Source of the DNA: Chloroflexota bacterium
Lineage (GTDB): Bacteria; Chloroflexota; Anaerolineae; Promineifilales; Promineifilaceae
Direction of reading: 5' to 3'
DNA length: 5,877 nucleotides
NCBI GenBank assembly: GCA_030599405.1
Contig: JAUVOB010000116.1
Span: 1-5,877, forward strand
In this document: positions 1-5,601 of the stretch, piece after piece
Layout: each line of letters starts with the position of its first letter
How positions within the stretch are numbered: position 1 is the first letter of the stretch
Notes under the pieces: generated by a model
Database searches by the model: none
What the model saw: the letters and a program-made list of their open reading frames with translations, nothing else
Told to the model about the DNA's origin: nothing
Program-made: the position numbers and the translations under genes

Positions 1-35
1 AACTCGTCGTCATCAATAACTAATATAGTCTGCAT
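1..35 (-). CDS. Response regulator, receiver-domain N-terminus (partial, runs off left edge)
   Basis: Reading the minus strand from the ATG at 35-33 gives MQTILVIDDDE before the window ends. A short beta strand of hydrophobic residues followed by a run of three Asp is the hallmark first strand and acidic pocket of CheY-like receiver domains, where the acidic residues bind Mg2+ next to the phosphorylated Asp. Only 11 complete codons are visible, so the output domain and DNA-binding class cannot be seen. Upstream, GGGTAGAAGT offers only a weak ribosome site. It lies on the same strand as the dehydrogenase operon but 257 bp beyond pdhC, so it is probably a separate transcription unit. The family call is fairly secure because the motif is characteristic, but it rests on very few residues. 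Confidence 0.72.
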   Translation of the reverse strand, partial: MQTILVIDDDE

Positions 36-292
36 ACTTCTACCCTATCGGTTATTGAGCGTATTAAACTGAATGCACTACAAAAAGATATGGCTCATAA
101 GCTCGTGCAACTATGGCACATCGCTCGTACAAACTTTAACATAATAAATCGAAGATGCAATAAGAAATTGGTTCCGCAACCAGATAACGCCCGGCGTGGG
201 GGGACCTCGAAGCAGACAGCTTATGGATTTGATCGCTGAAGCAGCGAAAGACGACTGCGGCGCCCTATTTTTTCCGAATAATCGGCGAGTTT
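36..292. other. Intergenic spacer between pdhC and the response regulator
   Basis: No supported gene was seen here. The stretch is A+T-richer than the flanking coding DNA between about 60 and 170. It holds two small hairpins on the minus strand downstream of pdhC: TCGCTG-CTT-CAGCGA (247-233) and TGGTT-GCGG-AACCA (182-169). Two plus-strand frames stay open without a plausible start and ribosome site (24-239 and 148-309); they overlap each other and are not called. No clear -35/-10 pair for the response regulator could be picked out. Confidence 0.5.
159..183 (-). terminator. Weak candidate terminator downstream of the pdh operon
   Basis: On the minus strand a 5-bp stem TGGTT/AACCA with a GCGG loop (182-169) is followed by the T-rich stretch ATTTCTTATT. 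A hairpin and then a U-rich tail is the layout of an intrinsic terminator. The stem is short and the tail interrupted, so this would be a weak terminator. A second hairpin nearer the pdhC stop, TCGCTG/CAGCGA at 247-233, has a tighter stem but no T tract. Either or neither may end the operon transcript. Confidence 0.25.
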
Positions 293-1543
293 CTACAGGA
301 GGAGTTTAAGAGGTTCTTCCAAAGTAGCCTTGAACTGCTGCATAAACCTGGCCGCTTCAGCGCCGTCAGTCACCCGATGATCGGCCGATATGGTAGCTTT
401 CATCCGCCAACCGATACCCAATTCACCATCGACGACCACCGGCACCTGTTGGGCAGATCCAACAGCGAGGATCGCCGCATTCGGAGGATTGATGATGGCA
501 ATGAAGTGATCTACGTCAAAGGCGCCGAGATTGCTAACCGTAAAGGTTACGCTGTCAAAGTCATCTGGATGACTCTTTCCCCCTCGTACGCGCGCGACCA
601 TCGACTTATTGTCGATGGCAATCTGAGTCAGGGTTGACGTGTCGGTGTTCTTCTGCACAACTGTTAGCAAGCCGCCTTCCACGGCTACGGCCGAGCCGAC
701 GTTAATTTGCTGGTGTTGGATGACACTATCACCGGCGAAGCTAGCGTTGAGGTTCGGAAAATCCCGTAGAGCGATGGCCGCTGCCTTCACAATCATATCG
801 TTGACGGTGACTTTTTGATCTTCAGGCAGCAAGGCGTTGATCTCCTTGCGTAAGGCAAGGGCCTGACCCATGTCGACATCCGAGGTTACGTAGAAGTGGG
901 GAACCGTGGTCTTGCTCTCCATCATTCTTCTGCCGATGGCCTGCCTTAGCCGGCTCGTGGGAATCTGCATGTCCCCAGCTCCAACCGGCTCATAGTCAGC
1001 AGAAGGCATTCTCGCGAGAGCCTTAGCCGCGCCTGCGATATGATCCTCGACATCCGCTTTGCGAATTCTTCCACCAGGTCCGCTGCCGTTGATCTTTGAC
1101 AGGTCGACCCCTTGCTGCTCGGCGATTCGACGGGCGACAGGCGTGGCTCTAACTCCTCCAGGAAACGTGCCCTGGACGGTTTCCGCCTCAAAAGAGGGAA
1201 CTACCTGCCCCTTCTCGCTGTCTGCAATCTCATCCAGGCCGGCTATCTGGGTTACCTCACCATCGTCGCCGGGCATTGATTCGAGCAATCCGGCGACATC
1301 CTCATCCTTTTCGCCGACGATAGCCAGGTTACCGCCGATGGGCACCACTGCCCCTTCATCCGCTATGAGATGTAGTAGCGTTCCTCCGCTCTGAGCTTCT
1401 AGCTCCAGTGTAGCCTTATCAGATTCGATCTCGGCAACAACCTCTCCCTTGGCGATAGTATCACCAAGGTCTTTAAGCCAGCTTACCAAGACGCCCTCAC
1501 GCATATCAAAGCCAAGTTTCGGCATGACGATAAATTCAGCCAT
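293..1543 (-). CDS. pdhC: Dihydrolipoamide acyltransferase (E2) of a pyruvate-type dehydrogenase complex
   Basis: E2 core enzyme: it takes the acyl group from E1 on a swinging lipoyl arm and transfers it to CoA in the cytoplasm. The 416 residues show the standard order. An N-terminal lipoyl domain (about 1-80) carries the lipoylated Lys43 in ESDKATLE. A peripheral subunit-binding domain follows (about 131-169, VRATPVARRIA and GSGPGGRI). The catalytic domain runs from about 195 to the end, with the active-site motif DHRVTDG (His389, Asp393) near the C-terminus. There is one lipoyl domain. The linker at about 78-128 is rich in Asp and Glu rather than the usual Ala/Pro, which is mildly unusual. 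AAGGAG lies 8 nt before the ATG, and that ATG overlaps the pdhB stop as TAATG, indicating coupled translation. It is last in the operon, with no E3 after it. Family call certain; substrate (pyruvate versus acetoin or another 2-oxoacid) is inferred. Confidence 0.95.
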   Translation of the reverse strand: MAEFIVMPKLGFDMREGVLVSWLKDLGDTIAKGEVVAEIESDKATLELEAQSGGTLLHLIADEGAVVPIGGNLAIVGEKDEDVAGLLESMPGDDGEVTQIAGLDEIADSEKGQVVPSFEAETVQGTFPGGVRATPVARRIAEQQGVDLSKINGSGPGGRIRKADVEDHIAGAAKALARMPSADYEPVGAGDMQIPTSRLRQAIGRRMMESKTTVPHFYVTSDVDMGQALALRKEINALLPEDQKVTVNDMIVKAAAIALRDFPNLNASFAGDSVIQHQQINVGSAVAVEGGLLTVVQKNTDTSTLTQIAIDNKSMVARVRGGKSHPDDFDSVTFTVSNLGAFDVDHFIAIINPPNAAILAVGSAQQVPVVVDGELGIGWRMKATISADHRVTDGAEAARFMQQFKATLEEPLKLLL

Positions 1544-2517
1544 TAGACAATCTCCTTAACGGCCTCAATTACCCTCGGCGCGTTTATCAGGGCAGCTTGC
1601 TCCAAGTCCTTTGAATAAGGAAGGGGGACTTCTAGCTGGGCGACGCGTTTAATGGGCGCGTCCAGATAGTCGAAACCTTCTTCCTGTATCCGAGCGGCGA
1701 TCTCGGAGCCAATCCCATAAGACCGGTAGCCTTCTTCGACGACAACCGCTTTGTAAGTTTTTCTGAAGGATTCTAGAACGGGTCCCATATCAAGGGGTCG
1801 AAGGCTGCGTAAATCAACGACCTCGGCCTCGATGCCCTCGTTCGACAGTTGGTTTGCTGCATCCATGGCGACAGATAACCCTTGGGCATAGGCAACGATC
1901 GTGACATCAGATCCTTCACGTTTGACATCCGAGACGCCGATGGGAACGATGATCTCTTCGCCCTCTGGGACTTCACCACGAAGTTGGTACAGAGTTGCGT
2001 GCTCGATAAAGAGTACGGGATCGTCGGATCTAATCGCGGATTTAAGCAATCCTTTGGCGTCGTATGGCGTACCCGGCGACACTACCTTCAAGCCTGGAAA
2101 ATGGGCAAAGATGGCGTCAGGTGTGTGGCTATGGGTTGCGCCAAGTTGTCTACCTCCACCACCGGGCGCACGAAACACAACCGGACATTTAATATGCCCA
2201 CCGAACATATAGTGGACTTTCGCAGCATGGTTGATAATGGCATCCAAGGCCAGAAAGGCGAAGTTGATGGTCATGAACTCCGCTACAGGTCGCAGCCCGT
2301 TCATAGCGGCCCCAGCCGCCGCACCGCCGATGACCATCTCGGCAATCGGTGTATCTCGGACTCGTTTCTCACCGAACTCGTCAATAAAACCGCGAGTTAC
2401 AGCGTATGTTCCACCCCAGACACCGACCTCCTCTCCCATAATGAAGACATTATCATCGCGGATCATCTCTTCGCGGAGGGCGTCAGTTATCGCTTGTCGC
2501 ATCGTGATTTTCGCCAT
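1543..2517 (-). CDS. pdhB: Pyruvate-type dehydrogenase E1 component, beta subunit
   Basis: Beta chain of the thiamine-diphosphate-dependent E1 heterotetramer, which decarboxylates the 2-oxoacid and reductively acylates the lipoyl group of E2. The 324 residues match the usual length of this family. Visible landmarks are GEEVG near residue 28, DTPIAE with Glu60 (the glutamate expected to activate the cofactor aminopyrimidine), the FRAPGGGG loop at 115-122, THSH with the conserved active-site-region His129, and FPGLKVVSPGTPYDAKGLL. The C-terminal transketolase-like domain carries VVVEEGYRSYGIGSEI. LYQLRGEVPEG resembles PDH beta chains more than acetoin dehydrogenase AcoB, hence the pyruvate call. 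A strong GGAGG lies 6 nt before the ATG, inside the end of pdhA. The gene starts 1 nt after the pdhA stop (TAACATG) and overlaps pdhC by one base. Confidence 0.95.
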   Translation of the reverse strand: MAKITMRQAITDALREEMIRDDNVFIMGEEVGVWGGTYAVTRGFIDEFGEKRVRDTPIAEMVIGGAAAGAAMNGLRPVAEFMTINFAFLALDAIINHAAKVHYMFGGHIKCPVVFRAPGGGGRQLGATHSHTPDAIFAHFPGLKVVSPGTPYDAKGLLKSAIRSDDPVLFIEHATLYQLRGEVPEGEEIIVPIGVSDVKREGSDVTIVAYAQGLSVAMDAANQLSNEGIEAEVVDLRSLRPLDMGPVLESFRKTYKAVVVEEGYRSYGIGSEIAARIQEEGFDYLDAPIKRVAQLEVPLPYSKDLEQAALINAPRVIEAVKEIV

Positions 2518-2518
2518 G

Positions 2519-3478
2519 TTATGCCTCCACGTAAATGTCAGTGAAAAGTTCCTCTGCAGCCGGCAAAGGAGATTCTTCGGCGAAGATGACGGCCTCTTCT
2601 ATTTGTTGTTCTACTTCCTGATCGATAGTCTCTAGGCTGTCCTTATCGACGTCCAGATCTTGAAGTATGTGGCGCTCCAGAACGCCAATGGGATCGTCTT
2701 CTCGCCACTTCTCAACCTCGTCTTTCGTCCGGTAGCGCAAAGGATCGCCCATGCTATGACCCTCATATCGGTAAGTCATCATCTCGATAAACTGAGGACC
2801 CTGGCCTGACCTGGCTCGATCGAGGGCCGCTTTCGAGGATTCGTAGACTTCCAAGACGTCCATGCCATTGACCCGTTGGCCTTCCATTCCGTATGCCGAG
2901 GCTTTCTTAATCAACTCAGAGACGGCCGAGGCACGGTCTACGGCCGTACCCATTCCGTACTGGTTGTTTTCGGCGATCCACACCACCGGCAGGTTCCAAA
3001 CGCTCGCGAGATTGAGCGCCTCATGAAAGTAGCCGATATTGGTCGAGCCGTCGCCAAAGTAGCAGAGGACGGCATTACCGGTTTCCTTGTACTGTTCCGC
3101 CAGGGCGATACCTGTCGCCAGCGGTAGATGACCGCCTACAATAGCATAGCCACCCCAGAAGTGTCGTTCGACATCGACCAGGTGCATGGAACCGCCTTTA
3201 CCCTTACTCACACCTGTGGCTTTGCCTAGCATCTCCGCCATTACGAAGTTCGTGTCCGACCCTACCGCCAAAGCATGTCCGTGATCTCGATAGGCGGTGA
3301 TGACGTGATCTCCATCCGCTTTGGCTGCGATAGTTCCCACGGCAACCGCTTCCTGACCGATATAGAGGTGTAGGAAGCCGCCGATCTTTCCTTGCTGATA
3401 TAGTTCAGCGCATCGTTGTTCAAACCGTCTGATGAGCACCATTTGACGGTACCAATCCATCAGAATTGACTTATCCAT
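2519..3478 (-). CDS. pdhA: Pyruvate-type dehydrogenase E1 component, alpha subunit
   Basis: Alpha chain of E1, which binds thiamine diphosphate and Mg2+ and performs decarboxylation with the beta chain. The 319 residues fit the short bacterial alpha chain. Motifs in order are IGQEAVAVG (40-48), AYRDHGHAL (62-70), KGKGGSMH (92-99), the thiamine-diphosphate motif running from GDGSTN (142-147) to the paired ENN (170-172), and the YRYEGHSMGDP loop (236-246), whose His-Ser is the equivalent of the regulatory phosphorylation loop in mitochondrial enzymes. The cofactor motif reads STNIG where many relatives have a Gln or Glu before the Gly. GGAG is placed 6 nt before the ATG, which supports this start. 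It is first in the operon, behind a 445-bp leader and spacer containing a perfect dyad and a candidate -10. Pyruvate is the likely substrate; acetoin dehydrogenase AcoA is the main alternative. Confidence 0.94.
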   Translation of the reverse strand: MDKSILMDWYRQMVLIRRFEQRCAELYQQGKIGGFLHLYIGQEAVAVGTIAAKADGDHVITAYRDHGHALAVGSDTNFVMAEMLGKATGVSKGKGGSMHLVDVERHFWGGYAIVGGHLPLATGIALAEQYKETGNAVLCYFGDGSTNIGYFHEALNLASVWNLPVVWIAENNQYGMGTAVDRASAVSELIKKASAYGMEGQRVNGMDVLEVYESSKAALDRARSGQGPQFIEMMTYRYEGHSMGDPLRYRTKDEVEKWREDDPIGVLERHILQDLDVDKDSLETIDQEVEQQIEEAVIFAEESPLPAAEELFTDIYVEA

Positions 3479-3535
3479 TTAATTCTCCATTTCGCGCGAC
3501 CTATGTCGGTCCGCTAATAGCTATTGTCCCGTGCA

Positions 3536-3569
3536 AGTATAATTGTGCTAACCGGCTGCTCGGCCGGTT
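3536..3569 (-). promoter_or_regulatory. Candidate pdhA promoter -10 with adjacent perfect dyad (possible operator)
   Basis: On the minus strand a TATACT hexamer (3541-3536) lies about 57 nt before the pdhA start. Just upstream is a perfect 7-bp inverted repeat, AACCGGC-N6-GCCGGTT (3569-3550), covering the place where a -35 would sit (GCCGAG there does not resemble TTGACA). A -10 without a proper -35 but with a dyad in its place is what a regulator-dependent promoter would look like. The same repeat could also fold as a hairpin in a longer transcript. A TTGACA at 3592-3587 has no -10 at the right distance. Confidence 0.35.
3543..3557 (-). repeat. Shared 15-bp element, copy upstream of pdhA
   Basis: On the minus strand this reads AGCCGGTTAGCACAA. 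It matches the copy at 4223-4237 in 14 of 15 positions, in the same orientation relative to the downstream gene. Its left half is one arm of the perfect dyad at 3550-3569, and it ends directly before the candidate -10 hexamer of pdhA. It could be a common regulator site. Confidence 0.4.
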
Positions 3570-3870
3570 GTAATCACAACTACATTTGTCAATCTCGTTT
3601 TTCGCCGAGTTGGAAACGAAGTGGACTGGCTAGTTTAGCAGACATGCCGGGGAACGGCTAACAAAATTGGGGTTGGCCGTGGCGAGGATTTCAGACAGAT
3701 ATGGCTCGATTCCCCGTACTTTCCGAAGAACAACCGGGAGGGTGGTTGGTTAGCCTTTCGCGCGTCCACCATCGCCCGCCGAATACCTAGCAGGCCCCTT
3801 CAGCAGGCAAACAACATGACTGGGGCTTGTAAGAACAAAGCTAACATCGCTTTCGCGAGAATGGTTGAGG

Positions 3871-3900
3871 ATCTCCTAAGCACCTGAACGGAGATTCAGG
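3871..3900. terminator. Hairpin pair downstream of the NifU-like gene, possible terminator or attenuator
   Basis: Two inverted repeats overlap here. CCTGAA-N6-TTCAGG (3883-3900) forms a perfect 6-bp stem 24 nt past the NifU-like stop. ATCTCC (3871-3876) pairs with GGAGAT (3890-3895), which covers the loop and first closing base of the other hairpin, so the two folds exclude each other. On the minus strand no T tract follows the first stem. On the plus strand it is followed by CCTTTATCC, a poor T-rich tail. A factor-dependent or weak terminator of the NifU-like transcript is the simplest reading. Confidence 0.35.
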
Positions 3901-3923
3901 CCTTTATCCTAGTAGCAGACCAT

Positions 3924-4205
3924 CTAGACGGCGATGACTGACTTAAGATCGGGGAAGAATTGCTTTACGGTACCTTCGACCCAGCCGTGCAGCGTGACCG
4001 GTGCGAGATCGCATCCAACGCAGGCGCCTGACATGTGGACCGTCAGCTGGTCATCTTCGTAAGACACTATATCAACCGCGCCGCCGTGATAATATTCAAT
4101 GTAGGCGCTGATCACCTCAATCAAGGCTCGCATCCGCTCTTCATCAGAAGCTTCCGTAGGGACACTACTGGTGTCTGGCTCCGCACTCGGATATTGATTG
4201 GCCAT
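3924..4205 (-). CDS. NifU-like C-terminal-domain protein, probable iron-sulfur cluster carrier
   Basis: A 93-residue, one-domain protein matching the NifU C-terminal (Nfu) fold, which holds a cluster through a CxxC pair and passes it to apo-proteins in the cytoplasm. The key segment is MSGACVGCDLAPVTLHGWVE with Cys62 and Cys65, preceded by IEYYHGGAVDIVSYED, the counterpart of the family's ADGGDVELV strand. The helix and strand after the cysteines end in FFPDLKSVIAV, as in the family. The first 23 residues are a Ser/Thr/Glu/Pro-rich tail, probably disordered. Many Nfu proteins have DGGD where this one has HGGA, a small departure in a conserved turn. AGGAG lies 8 nt before the ATG, supporting the start. 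It stands alone between two spacers. It might serve housekeeping cluster delivery, for example to lipoyl synthase, which would tie it to the lipoylated E2 nearby, but that link is inference. Confidence 0.85.
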   Translation of the reverse strand: MANQYPSAEPDTSSVPTEASDEERMRALIEVISAYIEYYHGGAVDIVSYEDDQLTVHMSGACVGCDLAPVTLHGWVEGTVKQFFPDLKSVIAV

Positions 4206-4222
4206 ATTTATTTCTCCTGTTT

Positions 4223-4237
4223 TTGCGCTAACCGGCT
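4223..4237 (-). repeat. Shared 15-bp element, copy upstream of the NifU-like gene
   Basis: On the minus strand this reads AGCCGGTTAGCGCAA, differing at one base from the copy upstream of pdhA (3543-3557). Here it lies only 5 nt before the AGGAG ribosome site and 17 nt before the ATG, closer to the start than the pdhA copy, and without a second dyad arm. Confidence 0.4.
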
Positions 4238-4268
4238 CATGATATCTTGCATCATCGCTGGCGGATCA

Positions 4269-4291
4269 AGTCAATCGTTCCAGATCGTTCC
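4269..4291 (-). promoter_or_regulatory. Tandem GGAACGAT repeat abutting a -35-like TTGACT upstream of the NifU-like gene
   Basis: On the minus strand two copies of GGAACGAT (4291-4284 and 4281-4274) are spaced with a 10-bp period, one helical turn. The second copy shares its last base with TTGACT (4274-4269), a 5-of-6 match to a -35 hexamer. Tandem sites one turn apart next to the -35 are typical of activator-dependent promoters. No good -10 occurs 16-18 bp downstream. A shifted pair, TTGATC with GATATC at 17 bp, matches poorly. The ATG is 69 nt from the repeat. The rest of 4206-4373 contains only short repeats, such as GGATCAAG at 4263 and 4323. Confidence 0.35.
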
Positions 4292-4373
4292 GTAGGGCAA
4301 TTGTAACCCGGATTAGAATCAGGGATCAAGATTAGCCAAAATCCTTGTAGATTACCAATGATCGAACCCGCAT

Positions 4374-5207
4374 CTAATCGGTACCAGTCCAACGGCGACA
4401 GAAATCCAGACAATTCTTTAGATGCGTCAAAATAACTTCATCCGGTTCTCCCGCATGCAACGCTTCCGGATACAACTCCAGCGTAACGAAGCCCGAGTAT
4501 CGATCAGCCGATAGGCGTTCAAGGAGACGGTCCAATGGCAGATGCCCATTATCAGGTCGTTGGTGCTCGCGACCGTCGAAATTACTCAGATGAAAATGGG
4601 CGATCCGATCGCGAAGCTGCGAATAGACCTTAAGGGGATCAAGGCCCCATGTGCCCAAATGGGTTGTGTCGATCGTTAGCTGGCTGAATCGAGAGAGCTC
4701 AGCGACGGTATTCCAATGGCTGTAATTCCAGCGGCGGCCGAACTTCCGGTAGGCAGGCATATTCTCGATACAAAGTTTCACATCCGTGCCAGATTGAAAT
4801 TCCTGGTAGTTATTCTCTATCCAGTGTCGATATCCGATTTCCGGGTTAGTTGGAGTGGGAACGAATACACGTCTTCCTGGAAATTGGAGGGTGGCATAGC
4901 CTACGCGACTAGGTAGATGGTGAACGACAACTTGGGCACCGAGTTGCTCTGCCAACTTCACACAATGGAGAATGCGGGATGGTTGATCGGCCGGCCAACC
5001 GGGGAGAACGGGCATAAATGGGCTGTGAATGGCCAGAACGGGTAGCTGGTGGCGTTCAACCAGATCTTTTAGGTAACTGGCCTGGCGGCTCTCCCATCTA
5101 TGGTCGACGAGCAATTCTAGCCCATCGTAGCCAGCCTTCTCTGCAAGCTGGAAACAACGTTCGATGCTATAAGACCATAGCGATCCGGTGGAGAAGAGAA
5201 ACCGCAT
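4374..5207 (-). CDS. Sugar phosphate isomerase/epimerase-like TIM-barrel protein (AP-endonuclease-2 family)
   Basis: A 277-residue metal-dependent TIM-barrel protein of the xylose-isomerase-like family, whose members isomerise or epimerise sugars and related polyols or act on abasic DNA. Likely metal and active-site residues lie at strand ends: Glu31 (YDGLELLVD), His61 (AIHSPF), His96-His97 (VVHH), Glu148 (CIENMP), Asp180 with His183 (IDTTHLGTW), His206 (FHLSNFDG) and Glu244 (TLELYP). GHLPLDRLLERL is the usual family signature before the last strand. There is no signal peptide, so it should be cytoplasmic. The ATG at 5207 overlaps the DUF503 stop as TGATG; a GTG one codon earlier is an alternative start. 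The ribosome site is weak (CAGG), so translation is probably coupled to DUF503. The true substrate cannot be read from the sequence. Endonuclease IV is less likely because its stricter motifs are not seen. Confidence 0.82.
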   Translation of the reverse strand: MRFLFSTGSLWSYSIERCFQLAEKAGYDGLELLVDHRWESRQASYLKDLVERHQLPVLAIHSPFMPVLPGWPADQPSRILHCVKLAEQLGAQVVVHHLPSRVGYATLQFPGRRVFVPTPTNPEIGYRHWIENNYQEFQSGTDVKLCIENMPAYRKFGRRWNYSHWNTVAELSRFSQLTIDTTHLGTWGLDPLKVYSQLRDRIAHFHLSNFDGREHQRPDNGHLPLDRLLERLSADRYSGFVTLELYPEALHAGEPDEVILTHLKNCLDFCRRWTGTD

Positions 5208-5491
5208 CACCTGAATTCTATCGAGTAGTGTTCGATGGACGCGTCGGGACGCTGCTGCTCGATCCAGGCCACCGCCTTCTCAAGTTTCGCATGGAGATAT
5301 CCGGCATCGTTTCCGATCACAGCCAAACCAATGACGGCCGTTCGCCAGACGTCGTTGTGATCGATCTCGGCGGCCGATATGTTGAACTCCTTTGGTAGCC
5401 GGGTGATGATCGGTTTCAACACTCTCCGCTTCTCCTTGAGCGAATTTACCCCATACAACTGTAGCGTAATGAAGCACGTGCCTACTTGCAT
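5207..5491 (-). CDS. DUF503 family protein (YlxP-like)
   Basis: A 94-residue member of DUF503, a small alpha/beta protein family related to B. subtilis YlxP, which lies in the nusA-infB-rbfA region in many Firmicutes. Its exact biochemical role is not established. Matches are the N-terminal strand MQVGTCFITLQL, the diagnostic SLKEKRRVLK (17-26), FNISAAEIDHNDVW (36-49) and the strand AVIGLAVIGND. I chose the ATG at 5491, not the TTG two codons earlier, because AGGA lies 7 nt before this ATG but only 1 nt before the TTG. It is the first gene of a coupled pair, its TGA overlapping the next ATG. The context is unlike the ribosome-maturation setting of YlxP, since the partner is an isomerase-like enzyme. 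Length is normal and no motif is missing. Confidence 0.88.
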   Translation of the reverse strand: MQVGTCFITLQLYGVNSLKEKRRVLKPIITRLPKEFNISAAEIDHNDVWRTAVIGLAVIGNDAGYLHAKLEKAVAWIEQQRPDASIEHYSIEFR

Positions 5492-5538
5492 ATTCAAATC
5501 CTATATAATGGCGGTCGGCCGGGCCTGAACTTGCCTAG

Positions 5539-5568
5539 ATTATAGGAGGATTAGTAGGGCGTGGCGAA
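5539..5568 (-). promoter_or_regulatory. Candidate promoter of the DUF503-isomerase unit
   Basis: The minus strand carries a perfect TATAAT (5544-5539), 47 nt before the DUF503 ATG, a reasonable leader length. With an 18-bp spacer the -35 would be TTCGCC (5568-5563), matching TTGACA at three of six positions. A nearer TATATA (5506-5501) would leave almost no leader and is less likely. Confidence 0.45.
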
Positions 5569-5601
5569 ACAGCCTGGAAGGTATTTAATTATCAGGTTGT
5601 A

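Larger units (their letters stand above)
3479..3923. other. Long dyad-rich spacer between the NifU-like gene and pdhA
   Basis: No supported gene occupies these 445 bp. A 29-codon plus-strand ORF from the ATG at 3701 and a 45-codon minus-strand ORF lie in the middle, but neither has a ribosome site or a recognisable product. The spacer holds several inverted repeats: AATAGCTATT (3516-3525), AACCGGC-N6-GCCGGTT (3550-3569), a 9-bp stem with one G-T pair at 3654-3680, and two overlapping alternatives at 3871-3900. The hexamer GCTAAC or its complement occurs four times (3547, 3657, 3749, 3840). The likely role is transcription termination after the NifU-like gene plus promoter and control region for pdhA; an untranslated RNA cannot be excluded. 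Confidence 0.5.

Noticed and set aside
90..239. 49-codon plus-strand ORF beginning MAHKLVQLWHIAR.
   Set aside because: No good Shine-Dalgarno, no recognisable family, and it overlaps another open frame in the same spacer.
148..309. Open plus-strand frame of 53 codons ending inside the end of pdhC (contains MDLIAEAAKDDCGALFF).
   Set aside because: The only ATG (223) lacks a ribosome site, the frame overlaps the pdhC end in antisense, and another frame (24-239) is also open over part of it. Chance openness or a decayed gene remnant cannot be told apart, so no call was made.
1882..2544. Long plus-strand ORF of 220 codons antisense to pdhB.
   Set aside because: It mirrors the codon structure of a certain gene on the other strand and matches no family; a shadow ORF.
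3538..3543. Perfect TATAAT on the plus strand.
   Set aside because: No -35 at the proper distance (TAATAG at 17 bp) and no plus-strand gene downstream; it overlaps the minus-strand TATACT by chance of A+T composition.
3701..3790. 29-codon plus-strand ORF in the pdhA spacer (MARFPVLSEEQPGG...).
   Set aside because: No ribosome site and no recognisable product; a minus-strand 45-codon frame over the same bases is equally unconvincing.
4311..4354. GATTA repeated at 4311, 4330 and 4350 with spacing of 19-20 bp.
   Set aside because: Five-base words in an A+T-rich spacer recur easily; there are too few copies and no conserved unit, so not a CRISPR or iteron array.
4356..4373. GGGTTCGATC on the minus strand, resembling a tRNA T-loop.
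   Set aside because: The flanking bases do not form the T-stem (GCGGG has no CCCGC partner) and no acceptor or anticodon arm is present.
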